A stretch of 64,000 nt of DNA from Athripsodes cinereus. Its lineage: Eukaryota > Arthropoda > Insecta > Trichoptera > Leptoceridae. The notes below the pieces were generated by a model. It was not told the DNA's origin and made no database searches. It saw only the letters and a list, made by a program, of their open reading frames with translations. A program made the translations under genes and the position numbers. Shown here piece after piece: positions 1-10,829 of the stretch; within the stretch, counting starts at the first letter, position 1, and each line of letters begins with the position of its first letter. The DNA is taken from contig OX388314.1 in NCBI GenBank assembly GCA_947579605.1, positions 28,426,948 to 28,490,947 of the forward strand, given 5' to 3'.

Positions 1-231
1 TAATGTAAAATACCATCTCGACAATATATTAACAAAGTTGTTTGATTGGAACAAGGCTTAGTAAATATTGTTTTATTTCTTGTAATTTCCTTTCTTCTAA
101 CGAAACGTTGATCTTTATTTTATTGTGTTTAAATTTCAGCATCGAAATAATAATAATATTTTTTTTTACGTCCTTCATCTCAATCACTTCTCCAAAAAGG
201 AAATTTGAAAGTTTGAAATATAAACGTCGAA

Positions 232-410
232 ATGAGTTCGTCGGTAGCCTGGAGGTAGAGTCTCGGCTTCTTGAACAAGGGGTCCGCGGTTCGATCCCAG
301 GTGCCGGCAAACTCCCCTTTCACGACACAAGCTTTTACTTTACAAGCTTACTGTGAAGGTTGTATTTGGGTTTATAACAAAACCAGGACATATCTTTTTT
401 TTAAAAAAAT
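232..410 (+). repeat. tRNA-derived SINE, family A, copy 1
   Basis: The head resembles a tRNA gene with a pol III A box (TAGCCTGGAGG, near 245) and B box (GGTTCGATCCC, near 288). A body follows containing CTCCCCTTTCACGACACAAG and a tail around TTGGGTTTATAACAAAACC ending in a T-rich stretch. The same unit recurs at about 8270, 9730, 16800, 27830 and 37490 in the opposite orientation. An interspersed copy with pol III boxes is the hallmark of a tRNA-derived SINE. Confidence 0.8.
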
Positions 411-411
411 T

Positions 412-1130
412 GAATATGGGCTTGTAACCCGAAACATATGTAACTGGTGAATAAAGAAATTTAAAACTCTAAAGTATTTTTTACTTATAATTTTTTTTTA
501 ATCTAACGAGATGTTTTACCATCGTCTGTTTCAGAACCGTGGCTAGATTCAAAGCAAGATAATATGTATTGTTCCAAACTAACATTCAGTTTGTTAGTAG
601 ACTTTGATACATACATCTTTCATTCTAAAATAGTTTAATATCTATGAAATGCTAAAAAAAAAATTCCAGCACCTTTAAAATGCTAATATACAAAAAATAA
701 TTTGGTTAATGAATATTAATATAACACTCTCATATTGGGTACAATATATTAGGCACAACATATTAAGTATTAGAATAAATTAATTAATTGATAGTACATA
801 AATGATTTGCCTGTATTGTCAACACAAATGCTATCACCCTATAACTAAATAACATTTAGTTGTAACGTAGAAATGTTTAGTTGTTAAAACGGTTACCGGG
901 TAGCGGATATCTGATAAAATTCTAAACTAGAGAACGGGATATTTAGTCAGTGTCACGACGTGTTATGTTTAAAACGTGTTATTCTGAGAATTTATATCAT
1001 TATGTAGTAAATAAGTAAATAAATAAGTCTAGTGTATTTTTGGTTTATTTTTTCTGATAGATGTGTGTGTGTGTTGGATGGTGTGTTTTTGGGTTAGAAT
1101 GAATTGTGGTATGTGTTGGTGAGTCTTTGT
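412..1130. other. AT-rich intronic sequence, nothing recognised
   Basis: AT-rich DNA with no convincing ORF, RNA gene or terminal repeats. The short ORFs at 42-356 are chance openings running into the SINE. Confidence 0.5.
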
Positions 1131-1143
1131 GAATGATGGATGG

Positions 1144-1643
1144 TGAGATAATATACATACTTACTTACTTACTTATGGAGCCCTTGCCGCATAAGGTCGT
1201 TCACGCGGACGAAACCTATATGCGGCAGTATGTGCCCCCCGCGGGTCCTGAACCAGTTCCGACCAGCTCCTCCTGTCAGCCGCAATGCTCTTCGCATCCT
1301 CGGGCTTCAATCGTCTGTGGAGAAGGTCGGACTCGATGTGTTTCAGCCATGTTTTTCTCGGAGCTCTTCTATTTGTTTTCCACTCCGGTGGTCTCTGTTT
1401 CCAGAAGGCCTGGTATGACAGTCTTGTAGGGGCCATTCGGCACACGTGTCCAAACCATCTGAGTCTGCGTTTGCGGATCTCCTCTTCCAGTGGTGCTTGG
1501 TTATCGCAGCGCACTCTAATTACTTCGTTCTGTATACGGTTTCGTAGGGACACTTTCAGAATTTCTCGTAGGCATCTCATTTGGAACACTTCGAGTTTGT
1601 CAATGTCAGTTTTTAGTAAGACCCATGTTTCTGAGATAATATA
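1144..1643 (-). mobile_element. 5'-truncated RTE-like non-LTR retrotransposon with 12-bp target duplication
   Basis: The minus strand encodes the C-terminal end of a LINE polyprotein, open from the truncation point to a stop near 1173. Motifs include MRCLREILKVSLRNRIQNE and LRWFGHVCRM, then a basic, Trp-rich tail (RRAPRKTWLKHI). The WFGHV-R-M signature is typical of the region after the reverse transcriptase in RTE-type LINEs. The 3' end is a short tandem repeat, (AAGT)n on the minus strand. The insertion (1156-1631) is flanked by TGAGATAATATA at 1144-1155 and 1632-1643. The open frame suggests a fairly young copy. Confidence 0.8.
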
Positions 1644-2250
1644 GTTAAGTATGGTTATAATGTGTGTTATGTAAAATATATATATACTATATAGGTATAT
1701 ATAAATAGATAATTATAAGTAAATGAAAAAAGTATGTAAGTGTGTAATTAGTGTATTTTAATTGGTTTATACTCCCTCCCTATACACGAGATATCTCTAA
1801 TAGGGAGGTAGAATATTATTGTGATTGTTTTTCATTGTTTATTGAAAATAATATTGTATTGTGTACCTACTTTGGAAATAAATATATTTATTATTATTAT
1901 TATAAGTGAAAGCACAAATACAAACAGTGAGTTTGGCAACCTATCTTTTTTTAAAGTTTATGTATAAAAATAGTTACATTTAGTAAGTGTTTTTAAATAA
2001 AATCATTAGCTTCACTTTACAGTAAAATATTTGAAGAAATGTTCGGTTGCATGTCAATTTTACTACGTCTAATAAGACTATTCTCAGCTGAGCTCGGCTG
2101 AGAATAGAGACGAATGGAGAAGAAAAACCAAACTCGTTGCAGACCAATCCAGTGGATTGTAACTCATTATATATATAATAAGACTGAAATTATATTTAAA
2201 GAAACATTAAACAACGTATTTTATCATGTATAAAATAGGTAATAATGATA

Positions 2251-2622
2251 TTTTTTTTTAAATATTCGTCTATTGTGTCTGTGTCAAATTGATGGATCGA
2301 TTGATTTGAGTTGCTTTTTAAATATTCGTCTATTGTGTCTTTGTCAAATCGATGATGGATCGATTGATTTGAGTTGCTTTTTAAATATTCGTCTTTGTGT
2401 CTTTGTCAAATCGATGGATCGATTGATTTGAGTTGCTTTTTAAATATTCGTCTTTTGTGTCTTTGTCAAATCGATGGATTGATTGATTTGAGTTGCTTTT
2501 TAAATACCTATTCGTCTATTGTGTCTTTGTCAAATCGATGGATCGATTGATTTGAGTTGCTTTTTAAATATTCGTCTATTGTGTCTTTGTCAAATCGATG
2601 GATCGATTGATTTGAGTTGCTT
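2251..2622. repeat. Minisatellite, six copies of a ~60-bp unit
   Basis: There are six tandem copies of a unit containing AAATATTCGTCTATTGTGTC, then TTTGTCAAATCGATGGATCG and ATTGATTTGAGTTGC. Copies end at about 2314, 2377, 2436, 2496, 2560 and 2620. They differ by small indels (an extra GAT, a missing TA, an extra ACCT) and a few substitutions. Confidence 0.95.
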
Positions 2623-2640
2623 TTTAAAATCAATCATAGA

Positions 2641-3790
2641 GTTCGTGGCAATGAAACTATCTCCCACTCCTTCCTATTAGTTCACCTGTAAGACTTTAAA
2701 TATCTTCAGTTTAGCGATGACGTATACCAGCCATTCTGAATATCATAATATCGTGGTTAGATGGAAGAAATCACTATATAGTGATAGTCTCGCCACTGCA
2801 CATCATCACATTTTTTCTTGTGTATATTGCTTAATTTAATTTGTTATATGAATGATGATGTACAAGAAGAATAAAATAAATAAAAATAATTTTTATAATA
2901 TAAAATTAAAAAAAACACTGTTTTTTGTTTCACATTAATGTACTTATACCAAAGTATACTACAATTACACCTAGCGCTTTCACCAATACATTGGCATCAT
3001 CGGGGCGGAGTATAAACTAAATTTACAAGAGAAAACAACGTCTATATAATATACTTAAGATATTAATTATCCTTATTTTTATTTGTAAGAAGAGGACATT
3101 TGCATGTTTATAACAAACAATTTTAGTCTTCTGAATTGTGGGGAGTACCGTGTGTTAAGTATTTAATTATTTTTTTTGGAAAATTACGATTATCCGGTAT
3201 CTGAACAAATGTAGAGTAACCAAATATTAAAGCAAGAATGTGTATTACATAATTATTATGTAGTAATAATTCCACAGAAATCCCAAAGGTTCCCATAATA
3301 TCACGTAATGAGATTTCAGATCAAATCCTTGCAGACATATTATCTCTCCTAATTAATATTTACAATAATCCTCTGTTGTGATTTAAGATAATATAACACA
3401 CCTACATACATAAATAATATTGATACATTATGATATTACGTTATTTACATTGCTTGCATTAATTATACAAGTAAGTAATTACAGGACAAGTCAGACAGGC
3501 AGCTAATGTGAATGTTAATTAATATTAAATTTATGAAGTATTTTATTTTCATTAATTAAATTTTTTCATACCTATATTTACAGCTTTAAGCTTTTATACA
3601 GAAAAAAACTCTATAACATAGTAATAAAAATAAAGAATTTAATAAAATACTTGAAAACATTGTATTAAAAAAATAAGTAGGTATGATTATAATAAATAAG
3701 TACAAATTACTTTGCATAAAACAGTCAACTATATTTGAATAAAAAAAATCTCAATATAAGTAAAATGTTTAAATAAATTATTATTTTTTG
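2641..3790. other. AT-rich sequence with a possible LINE 3' tail
   Basis: 2755-2890 resembles the 3' end of a CR1/Jockey-type LINE: GTTAGATGGAAGAAATC, then a TGATGATGTACAAGAAGAATAAAATAAATA tail shape. A short stretch near 2970 (AGCGCTTTCACCAATACATT) resembles the stem of the 7.8 kb hairpin. Nothing else is recognised. Confidence 0.4.
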
Positions 3791-3792
3791 TC

Positions 3793-4165
3793 GTGTCGAA
3801 ATCCAGAAAAAACCGATCAAACTCCAGTACTGTGCAAAACGCACAGCATGTGGAGATGCGTCAAAAAATATCCTCACAGGACACAATAGACACTCCAACA
3901 GGTGTGGCATGGTCTATGCTGCACCACAGTCACTCGCTCCGGATTTGTCTTGTAGGAGGCCCCATCGTTCTCTATTGTCACGGCAGTTTCCCACACCAGA
4001 TCTTAGTCGATTCAGGGTCTTCTATGTCCCATAGTCTAGAGCGCCTCCTGCAGCAAGGTGTTCTTGGGCTAGGAAAGGTTCACTTATTTGCGGATCTTCC
4101 GCCCAACTGCGTATGCGTTCAGAGAGAGCAGGGCCCGTTAGGGAGGATGAGGCGTAATAATAAAT
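3793..4165. other. GC-rich island of unknown origin, probably a LINE coding remnant
   Basis: About 370 bp that is clearly richer in G+C than its flanks. One plus frame stays open for 142 codons, and another plus frame is open for over 70 codons. I do not recognise either product, and no splice sites or neighbouring exons argue for a host gene. The right end runs into a TAATAATAAA tail, which would fit a 5'-truncated plus-strand LINE. Orientation and class are uncertain. Confidence 0.35.
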
Positions 4166-4229
4166 TTAAGTATTTAAATAAAACAGTCAAAATCCAAAGT
4201 ATATTATTATCAAAAACATAAAATATTGT

Positions 4230-4990
4230 TCTCAAATCAAAGGGATACTGGAATTTTAATGCTTAAATATGTAACGGAAATCTCTTGTCCCAAATTGAAT
4301 TTTTTATGTATATTTTTGTGGTAGATAAGTTCTTAATGTTATAATGGATTTTCCTGCAATAGGTTCATCTTGTTGGATAGATACAATTTTTTATGCTAAA
4401 TATATTGATTGTGTGGTTGTGTTTTTAATAAATACATACCTATATGTTATATTCTCTGGACTTCAGAGTTAGTTGTCATGTTACATTAGATTGGCATGCG
4501 TTCGAAGTCGCACATATTATTTTCGGAGTTAAAAATTAAACCAAACATTATTTAATGGATAAATGTCGGGCATAATACTTAATGTTATTCAATACAATTT
4601 ATTCAATGAGGATAAAGTGTAAATAATGTTTGTGAACCTCAACGCTTCACAATTGATTTGTTTAACGTGCCAAACCTTTGTAAATGATAATACAATTAAT
4701 AGATGTAGGTACTGTTTGATACAGTTAAGATTTTAGTCTATGCCCGCCTAATATAAACATACATTAGGATATTTATGTTGTATATAAAATCTGTCTTAAA
4801 TACAACTACGTACAAGAATAGCTAGACATTGGTTTGAATGGATTTATACTTTCATGTTTTGTTGGATGTAATTGATTGCTTTTGTACCTGAGATTAATAT
4901 TTCTTGTACACTACGCGTTCATACATTATAGGTCGTGAATTTGGTACAGAATAATTCATTCGTTTTTCTGTTAATTAACTACAATGATTT
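4230..4990. other. AT-rich sequence, nothing recognised
   Basis: No ORF, RNA gene or repeat structure that I can support. Confidence 0.4.
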
Positions 4991-4995
4991 ATGTG

Positions 4996-5590
4996 TTTAT
5001 TTATTTATAATAATACATACGGCTTACGCCTTTAATACATAGTATAATAATTGTACATAAACAATAATTGTACAACACCACCATCGTATCAAATTAAAAC
5101 TCAAAACAAAAATAAAATATACTGCATCACTTCAAATTATAAAAATAAAAATTAAACACATTGTGTCACATAAACCACAGAATAAAATTACAACATATCA
5201 ACAGCATCATGTCAAATCATAAAAAAAACTGCATCATATCTAACCATATAATAAAGTTACAATACACTGCATCACATCGAATTTCATAATAAAAATAAAA
5301 CACACTCTCATGTCAAATTACAGAAAAAAATTACAGCACATTCATCATGTCAAATCATAAAATAAAAATAAAACATATTGAATCATATCAAACCACAAAA
5401 TAAATTTACAGCACATCACATAAAATTACAAAATAAAAAAAATAAAAATACACCGTATCATATCAAATTATGAAATAAAATTATAACATACTGCATCATA
5501 TCAAATCATAAAATAAAAACAAAACACATTGCATCACATAAAATTACAAATTAAAACCAAAACATATCGTATCATGTCAAATTATTATTG
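4996..5590. repeat. Degenerate A-rich tandem array next to a LINE tail
   Basis: From about 5076 the sequence repeats an irregular unit of roughly 30-60 bp: GCATCATATCAAATCATAAA, then ATAAAAATAAAACACAT. About a dozen diverged copies are visible. The left edge (4996-5060, TTTATTTATTTATAATAATACATACGG) looks like the 3' tail of a minus-strand LINE, so the array may have grown from its A-rich end. Confidence 0.7.
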
Positions 5591-6187
5591 TTCTCGCAAT
5601 CGCTCTGATATAAGAAAAACCCCAATAAAAATATCCTCTATTTTTGAAAGATTAACTATGTAACAGTTTCGAGATATTTTGAATGTTTTTAATTCAACAA
5701 TGCACTAACAATCAAGTTACAGAAGTGCAGTGTGGTTTAACCCCAGACTACTCCCTTTTAAAGGAATTAAAATTTAGTTCAACTTTTTTGAATTTTTTGT
5801 TGTTGTTGTGAATATTATTTTAATTGATTTATTTATTTTCAAAAGGTGGCTTGATCCACAACTGCATTGAAAGTTCATAATGTAAGGAATGTATTTTACA
5901 CCAGAATCGTAACCAACAAAAATTGTGAGTTACACCACTTTTGCGCTGACAGCTTCAATTCAGTGATTTAAAAAATGTGTATCAAAAAATACAAACGTTA
6001 ATACATAATATATCAAGTACATACTTCGATATTATTTATGTAAATCATTTAAAATTTTACAAGAAATACTATTTTTCTGGGTGACAAAGGTGAACTAAAG
6101 ATGTTAAAAGTCTTAAATGTTATGTTTTACGAATACCTCCCTGCCTCTTACGGGACAGTCGGAAACTAACAGAAAAGTGAGAAAGAA

Positions 6188-6985
6188 TGTTAGGAGGAGA
6201 TTCTTTTGCAGCATGCATAATCTGAGGAGATTGCAAAGGTTCTTACCCATGAAAATTAAAACTCTTTTGGTCCAGTCTCTTCTACTTCCAATCCTTGATT
6301 ATGCCGATTGTGCCTACGTTGGTTGTAACTTGGAATTACTCACTAAACTGGAAAGGTTACAAAATACTGGAATTCGTTTCATCTTTGATCTGAAAAGATC
6401 TGACCGCATAACAAGATTTAGGAATAAACTGAAATGGCTTACCGTGCGCCAAAGACGAGATCTCCATGTCTTATCACTGGTTTATAATTGTTTATACTCT
6501 ACGTCTTCACCATACTATCTCAAGGAAATGTTTGAGTATCTTTCGAGCCATGGCTTGCCCTTACGATCCAATAGCGAGCGTCTTCTGGCGATACCAGCTC
6601 ATAGCTCAAACTTTTTTACAAACTCTTTTTCTGTTCATGGTGCTCGCTGTTGGAATAGTTTGCCTTCCAGGATAAGGTTGCTCCCCACTCTTCAAGCTTT
6701 CAAGCGGGCGGTCAAGGACCATTTTATCACACAAAATATGGCTTCTGTATCCTAGTCCCTTTTCCTACATATTCTTCTCCTTTTTACCTCCTCTTTCCTT
6801 TCTTTAAGATTTTTTATGTGAAAGTTTTATGAAATTGGGTTAGTTGGAAGAAATCGCGCCTCTGCGATAAACTCGCCCTCTGTATATTGATTGTATGATT
6901 GTCTTTGTTTGAAATGTATTTTTGTGTGAATTTGCTTGTTATCAATGTACAGTAAAGAATAAATAAATAAATAAATAAATAAAAA
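6188..6985 (+). mobile_element. CR1/Jockey-group LINE, 5'-truncated, C-terminal RT region and 3' UTR
   Basis: It codes for the end of a non-LTR retrotransposon polyprotein, from the RT thumb to the stop at 6755. Motifs are LLLPILDYADCAYVGC, LKWLTVRQRRDLH and the terminal FSVHGARCWNSLPSRIR plus AFKRAVKDHF, typical of the CR1/L2/Jockey group. The 3' UTR contains GGTTAGTTGGAAGAAATCGC and ends in AATAAATAAATAAATAA. A near-identical copy lies at 42362-43160. Homology between the two starts abruptly at AATGTTAGGAGGAGATTC (6188), marking the 5' truncation. The upstream codons of the 212-codon ORF are unrelated sequence. Confidence 0.9.
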
Positions 6986-6999
6986 AAAGACTTATTTTT

Positions 7000-7776
7000 T
7001 ACCAGAACACTCTACGTGAAGTAAATCCAACATGAATATAGATTTGAAGTTAACCCAAACACGCCCCAGATACCCTTACAGTAATTTTTAAAATAAATTA
7101 CGATATATAGTTATTCCACTATTGACTTTATTTATTTTTGCGAGCCGGTTTTCTGCAATATGCTTGAGTCATGGAGGTAGTAAAGTAAGTTGACAACGGG
7201 TGGAATCGGACCCGGATCTCCCATAACGCACATTCATATATCAGAAGATAAAAATGTTTTGTATATTGACGATTGAACAAAAGGATATTTGGGGGAAATT
7301 CATAATTAATAAATTAAAATATTAATTTATTGTCATTTTATTCCAAAAAAAACGGTCAAATTCAGTTGTGAAGGATAAAAATTCAATCTGAATTTTTAGA
7401 AACGTAAAAAAGCAAGTTAAAAAATATTCCTTGTATTTTTATTATTAACCGTTAATATCTTCTTTGTCTACAAATTATATTAATTAATATACCCCATACC
7501 CAATATAAGCATAGCAAAGATGAAAGGTATAAGAAAGGGTTTCGGTATTACTAAGTAGAATAAGTAAAATGAGAAAAGCTAATTCCTGATATCTGATTTC
7601 TCTCTAATATGTCCCAAAGGACAGTTCCGTGTATCTAATAATTATTAATTATTTAGTATGTATCTGATTACACCTTATTTATGACATTATAAAAGGATAC
7701 CATAAAGTTGATATTGTTTATTATCTATGTTAAAGCTTCAGTAAGATAAGCTTATATATTATATTAATTTACCAAC
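7000..7776. other. AT-rich sequence with a possible SINE fragment
   Basis: Around 7190-7230 the minus strand reads GATCCGGGTCCGATTCCACC, which resembles a pol III B box, so a decayed tRNA-derived SINE may end here. No second box is convincing. The rest is featureless AT-rich DNA. Confidence 0.3.
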
Positions 7777-8050
7777 ATCCATGATTTTGATATTATACTT
7801 TAAATAACACACAGTTTACTTTTCACTAAGATTTATTCTAACCTCGAGCGCTTTCGTCAATGTTAATGAATTGACATTTTCAAGAGAACTGTTCTCTTGA
7901 AAATGTCAATTCATTAACATTGACGAAAGCGCTCGAGGTTAGAATAAATCTTAGTGAAAAGTAAACTGTGTGTTATTTAAAGTATAATATCATCATAATG
8001 AATTTTCACTCTGTGAATGTACAAACTTTAGAGTTATATCCATGATTTTG
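7777..8050. mobile_element. Hairpin insertion: 205-bp near-perfect palindrome flanked by 13-bp direct repeat
   Basis: Arms 7788-7889 and 7891-7992 are complementary over 102 bp around a single central base. The stem includes ACCTCGAGCGCTTTCGTCAA and TTAACATTGACGAAAGCGCT. A 45-bp tail (CATCATAATGAATTTTCACTCTGTG...) follows the right arm. The whole lies between two copies of ATCCATGATTTTG at 7777-7789 and 8038-8050, which looks like a target-site duplication. A 13-bp duplication and a one-sided tail fit target-primed retroposition better than a cut-and-paste element. Confidence 0.75.
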
Positions 8051-8269
8051 TTGAATTTATTATATAACATTATTTAGAAACACGAAATTGTTTTAAATTC
8101 ACCCAAAAAACCAATGAGGTGTTTAACATAATTTCCTGAGAAATATAAAGTTGATGTATTTTTAATCATTGTAAAACAAATTCTGATTACGAAGGCTTGC
8201 CTAATATAGTTAGATATTATTTGAAAGTCTGAGAATTTGTAAAACAATAATAAGTTACAAAAAAGTAAA

Positions 8270-8388
8270 CACGTTTTTTTTTTTTTTTTAAAAAAGATAT
8301 ATCTGGGTTTTGTTATAAACCCAAATACAACCTTATACACCTTTCACACTAAGCTAAAAGCTTGTGCCGTGAAAGGGGAGTTTGCCTT
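8270..8388 (-). repeat. SINE family A, partial copy 2
   Basis: A minus-strand copy of the body and tail (AAGCTTGTGCCGTGAAAGGG, TTGTTATAAACCCAAATACA in plus reading). The tRNA-like head is missing: homology ends at AGTTTGCC near 8387, where unrelated sequence begins. Confidence 0.75.
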
Positions 8389-8639
8389 ATGATTGAAGAT
8401 AAAGTGATTTGAATAACTATAAATTTAAAAACTGTTAATGCTTATGATTCTCTATTTATTGATTACATTGTCTTATTATGATTCTAAAATAAAATAAAAC
8501 TTAACCAAAAATCGTTGAATAACCAACAATAACAAATAAATCGATTATAATAAAGGCAATATTTTAGTATTACCAAATTGACTTATATCCTTTACTAAAT
8601 TTTGTCTTGTTTTTTTACTCCTGTATTGTTTCCTTGAAC

Positions 8640-8910
8640 TGCATATTTGTTTTACTTGTTTATTCATTCTTTACTGTACATCGATCACAATACATACACA
8701 AGGGGCACCAACACGAACGCATTGTTGATTGTTACATAAATAATGTATTATTATTGATAATATAAATGTGTTGTAAATGTTTTTATGAATGAAGAAATTG
8801 AAATTGAATTGAAATTTTACAGATAACTGAATTCTAATCAAATGCAATCAATACATAAGGAGAGTTAATCGCAAAGTCGCGATTTCTTCCAACTAACCAA
8901 AACTTCTTGA
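8640..8910 (-). mobile_element. LINE 3'-end fragments (CR1/Jockey type)
   Basis: In minus reading, GATCGATGTACAGTAAAGAATGAATAAAC (8655-8690) matches the 3' end of the 6.9 kb LINE, and GGTTAGTTGGAAGAAATCGCGAC (near 8880-8900) matches its 3' UTR. The intervening sequence ends in a plus-strand A-rich tail (GAATGAAGAAATTGAAATTG), suggesting a further insertion. Confidence 0.55.
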
Positions 8911-9060
8911 CTTACTTGATGTTGTACTTATTTGTATAACTTTTTTTAGGTTTGTTTACATGTGAAAGCCGTGAGTCATGAAGGTGCTAAATAAAATAGA
9001 AAAAATAATTTCAAAGTATAAAAATGTAATTATATTGTATGTTTATTATTGTATAGTTAC

Positions 9061-9242
9061 CTGCATTTCTGTGACTCTTTCTCTAACAGCCTGAATAAAG
9101 TCATCGTGTCCAGCGATCTGAGATGTGACAACGGAGAACTGATGCCATTTATATCTTTCCAGGATACTGAGCATGGCAGCCGTCTGGTGTTCAATGGATG
9201 GAGCCAGTTGGAGTTGCAGTGTTGACTGAGAGGCGCGTCGCT
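9061..9242 (-). CDS. Nmdar2: Nmdar2 (NMDA receptor subunit 2) internal exon, amino-terminal domain
   Basis: This is an internal exon of a GluN2-type ionotropic glutamate receptor, a ligand-gated cation channel of neuronal membranes. On the minus strand it is bounded by an acceptor (tttctccacag|AGCGACG) and a donor (ATGCAG|gtaact). It is 182 bp long, starts in phase 1 and ends in phase 0, giving 60 full codons without a stop. The peptide contains [20 protein letters not shown] followed by [17 protein letters not shown]. This matches the extracellular amino-terminal domain of insect Nmdar2 as I know it, and the segment after FGPSIEQQ in vertebrate GluN2. The exon is GC-rich against an AT-rich background. 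The spliced reading GAG (E) at the junction with the upstream exon keeps the frame. The 84-codon ORF beginning at 9311 is a different frame and a shadow. Identification is from memory of the family; the splice sites and frame are seen directly. Confidence 0.92.
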
Positions 9243-9348
9243 CTGTGGAGAAATGGAAGTCATCATAAGTAGATATACCTGAACTATTGGCGACCGGCGC
9301 GAAAACGACAATTAAAACTAAAATTACTACTACTTCTACTAATACACC

Positions 9349-9516
9349 ATCACCGCATATTCCACAAGTGGGAAAACCAGCAGATCAGCTGCCTGTAATA
9401 AGCATTCTAGCTGTCCTCTCCATGCCAACAAAAATTTAGACATTCAGGGTGGGATGAACAAACTTCATCGCTGAATTTTTAAAGTCTTGCCTTTTACATT
9501 AAAGTTGAGATACTCA
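9349..9516 (-). repeat. SINE-like family X, partial copy
   Basis: The plus reading is CCACAAGTGGGAAAACCAGC, AGATCAGCTGCCTG, then GACATTCAGGGTGGGATGAA. It matches the left two-thirds of the family described at 47888-48131. Confidence 0.7.
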
Positions 9517-9586
9517 CAAATACCTATTCATTATGTTGGTGTTTAGGTGGATGAATTTCATAATGGATTTATATAGAATTATTTTG

Positions 9587-9720
9587 ATTGACAATGTGAC
9601 AATGTTTGAGATTGACAATGTGACAATATTTGAGATTGAAAATGTGACAATATTTGAGATTGACAAGGTCCTTCTCCTTATAAGACGAAAGACGTCTCTC
9701 CCAATAAAGAACATAAAGCA
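9587..9720. repeat. 24-bp tandem repeat joined to half of a hairpin element
   Basis: 3.3 copies of a 24-bp unit (ATTGACAATGTGACAATATT plus TGAG) run from 9587 to 9666. TCCTTATAAGACGAAAGACGTCTCTC follows directly and matches the right arm of the hairpin elements at 16.4 and 32.2 kb. The unit resembles the loop of those hairpins, so the array may be an expanded loop. Confidence 0.7.
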
Positions 9721-9727
9721 GAAGGAA

Positions 9728-9850
9728 TTATTTTTTTTTATATATTTTTTTTTAAAGATATATCTGGGTTTTGTTTGTTATAAGCCCAAATACAACCTTA
9801 TACACATTTCACAGTAAGCTACTAAAAGCTTGTGTCGTGAAAGGTGAGTT
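9728..9850 (-). repeat. SINE family A, partial copy 3
   Basis: A minus-strand body and tail copy (TATATCTGGGTTTTGTTTGT, AAGCTTGTGTCGTGAAAGG). The tRNA-like head is lost at about 9850. Confidence 0.7.
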
Positions 9851-9904
9851 TGTTGTTATTTCAGAATGATAATCACCTTCACAGTAAGAGATAATCATGT
9901 TTGT

Positions 9905-9995
9905 ATTGTAAAGGCGGAATAGCTTAATAGTGGGAGGATTCGAATCGAGGATATCTCGATAGAAAGTCCAAGAGTTTTTACCGCATCAAACTACT
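9905..9995 (-). repeat. tRNA-like sequence, probably a SINE head
   Basis: In minus reading, AGTAGTTTGATGCGG resembles an A box and GATTCGAATCCTCCC a B box, about 45 bases apart, with a possible extra arm between them. There are mismatches in the stems and no closed acceptor stem, so a functional tRNA is unlikely. A decayed tRNA-derived retroposon is the better reading. Confidence 0.35.
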
Positions 9996-10829
9996 GACCA
10001 TATTTTACTAACTTTGTACCAAGATTCTAAATAAAAATAAAAATATGTAGGTACCTACACTATTTTCATGACAACGAAACACGAACAATAAGAATGTCGT
10101 TGAGAGAGTTAACAGGTATCAAATATTTGTTTCCCAGTATATTTTGATCAGAAACATATGAAGAGTTGGCTCAATTGACGCAGAATCGAGTGACTGAACC
10201 TCGATTTTACTCTACGTTCTCAAGAGGTGCTTTGAAGAACAAAAATAAGATTCAATATTTATATGTATATTTATTTGTTTTACACATCTTTATTGCTAAA
10301 ACTTTAAAGTAAAAATTAAAGGAAATATATTACGGTTTTTTACAATTTAAATGACTCGTCCGTTTTTCTAAGAAGTACATATTTCCCAAAAGTGAGAATT
10401 ATGTCGCTTTTCTGTATTTTCTTATCCATTAGTTTCATAAATCCAGGCTTTAGAAAGACTAAATTCAACCAAATACTTAAGAGCATAAACGCTGTCAGAT
10501 TTTTAAAGCACGACCTAATCTATCTATGTAAGATTATTATTTTTCACAAAATCTGTAGGTGATTTTTTTTTGAAATACAATCGTACCATGATGTTTCCCC
10601 AATACAAAATAATTACGTAATTTTATTTATTTTTAAAAATAATTTTCACACTAATCTGGTATAGGTGACGCTTGGGCCTACTATCTAAGACCCCCAAAAG
10701 TTTCTGGATATCATATCTCTGCTTTTTTGTACCAAATTTTGATTTTCTTTCCTACATGTGCATTTTGAATTCATGTAGGTAACTATTATTTTAATAAAAG
10801 TATTGGTATAGCTTGAAAACCTGGAAGAA

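Noticed and set aside
2251..2622. CRISPR array
   Set aside because: Units are contiguous ~60-bp repeats without unique spacers, in an animal genome; this is a minisatellite.
9057..9311. 84-codon minus ORF starting at 9311 as a gene product
   Set aside because: It is in a different frame from the receptor exon and crosses the splice acceptor; the exon frame gives the recognisable receptor sequence.
9905..9995. Functional tRNA gene on the minus strand
   Set aside because: Box-like motifs are present but the stems do not close and no clear anticodon stem forms; a SINE relic is likelier.
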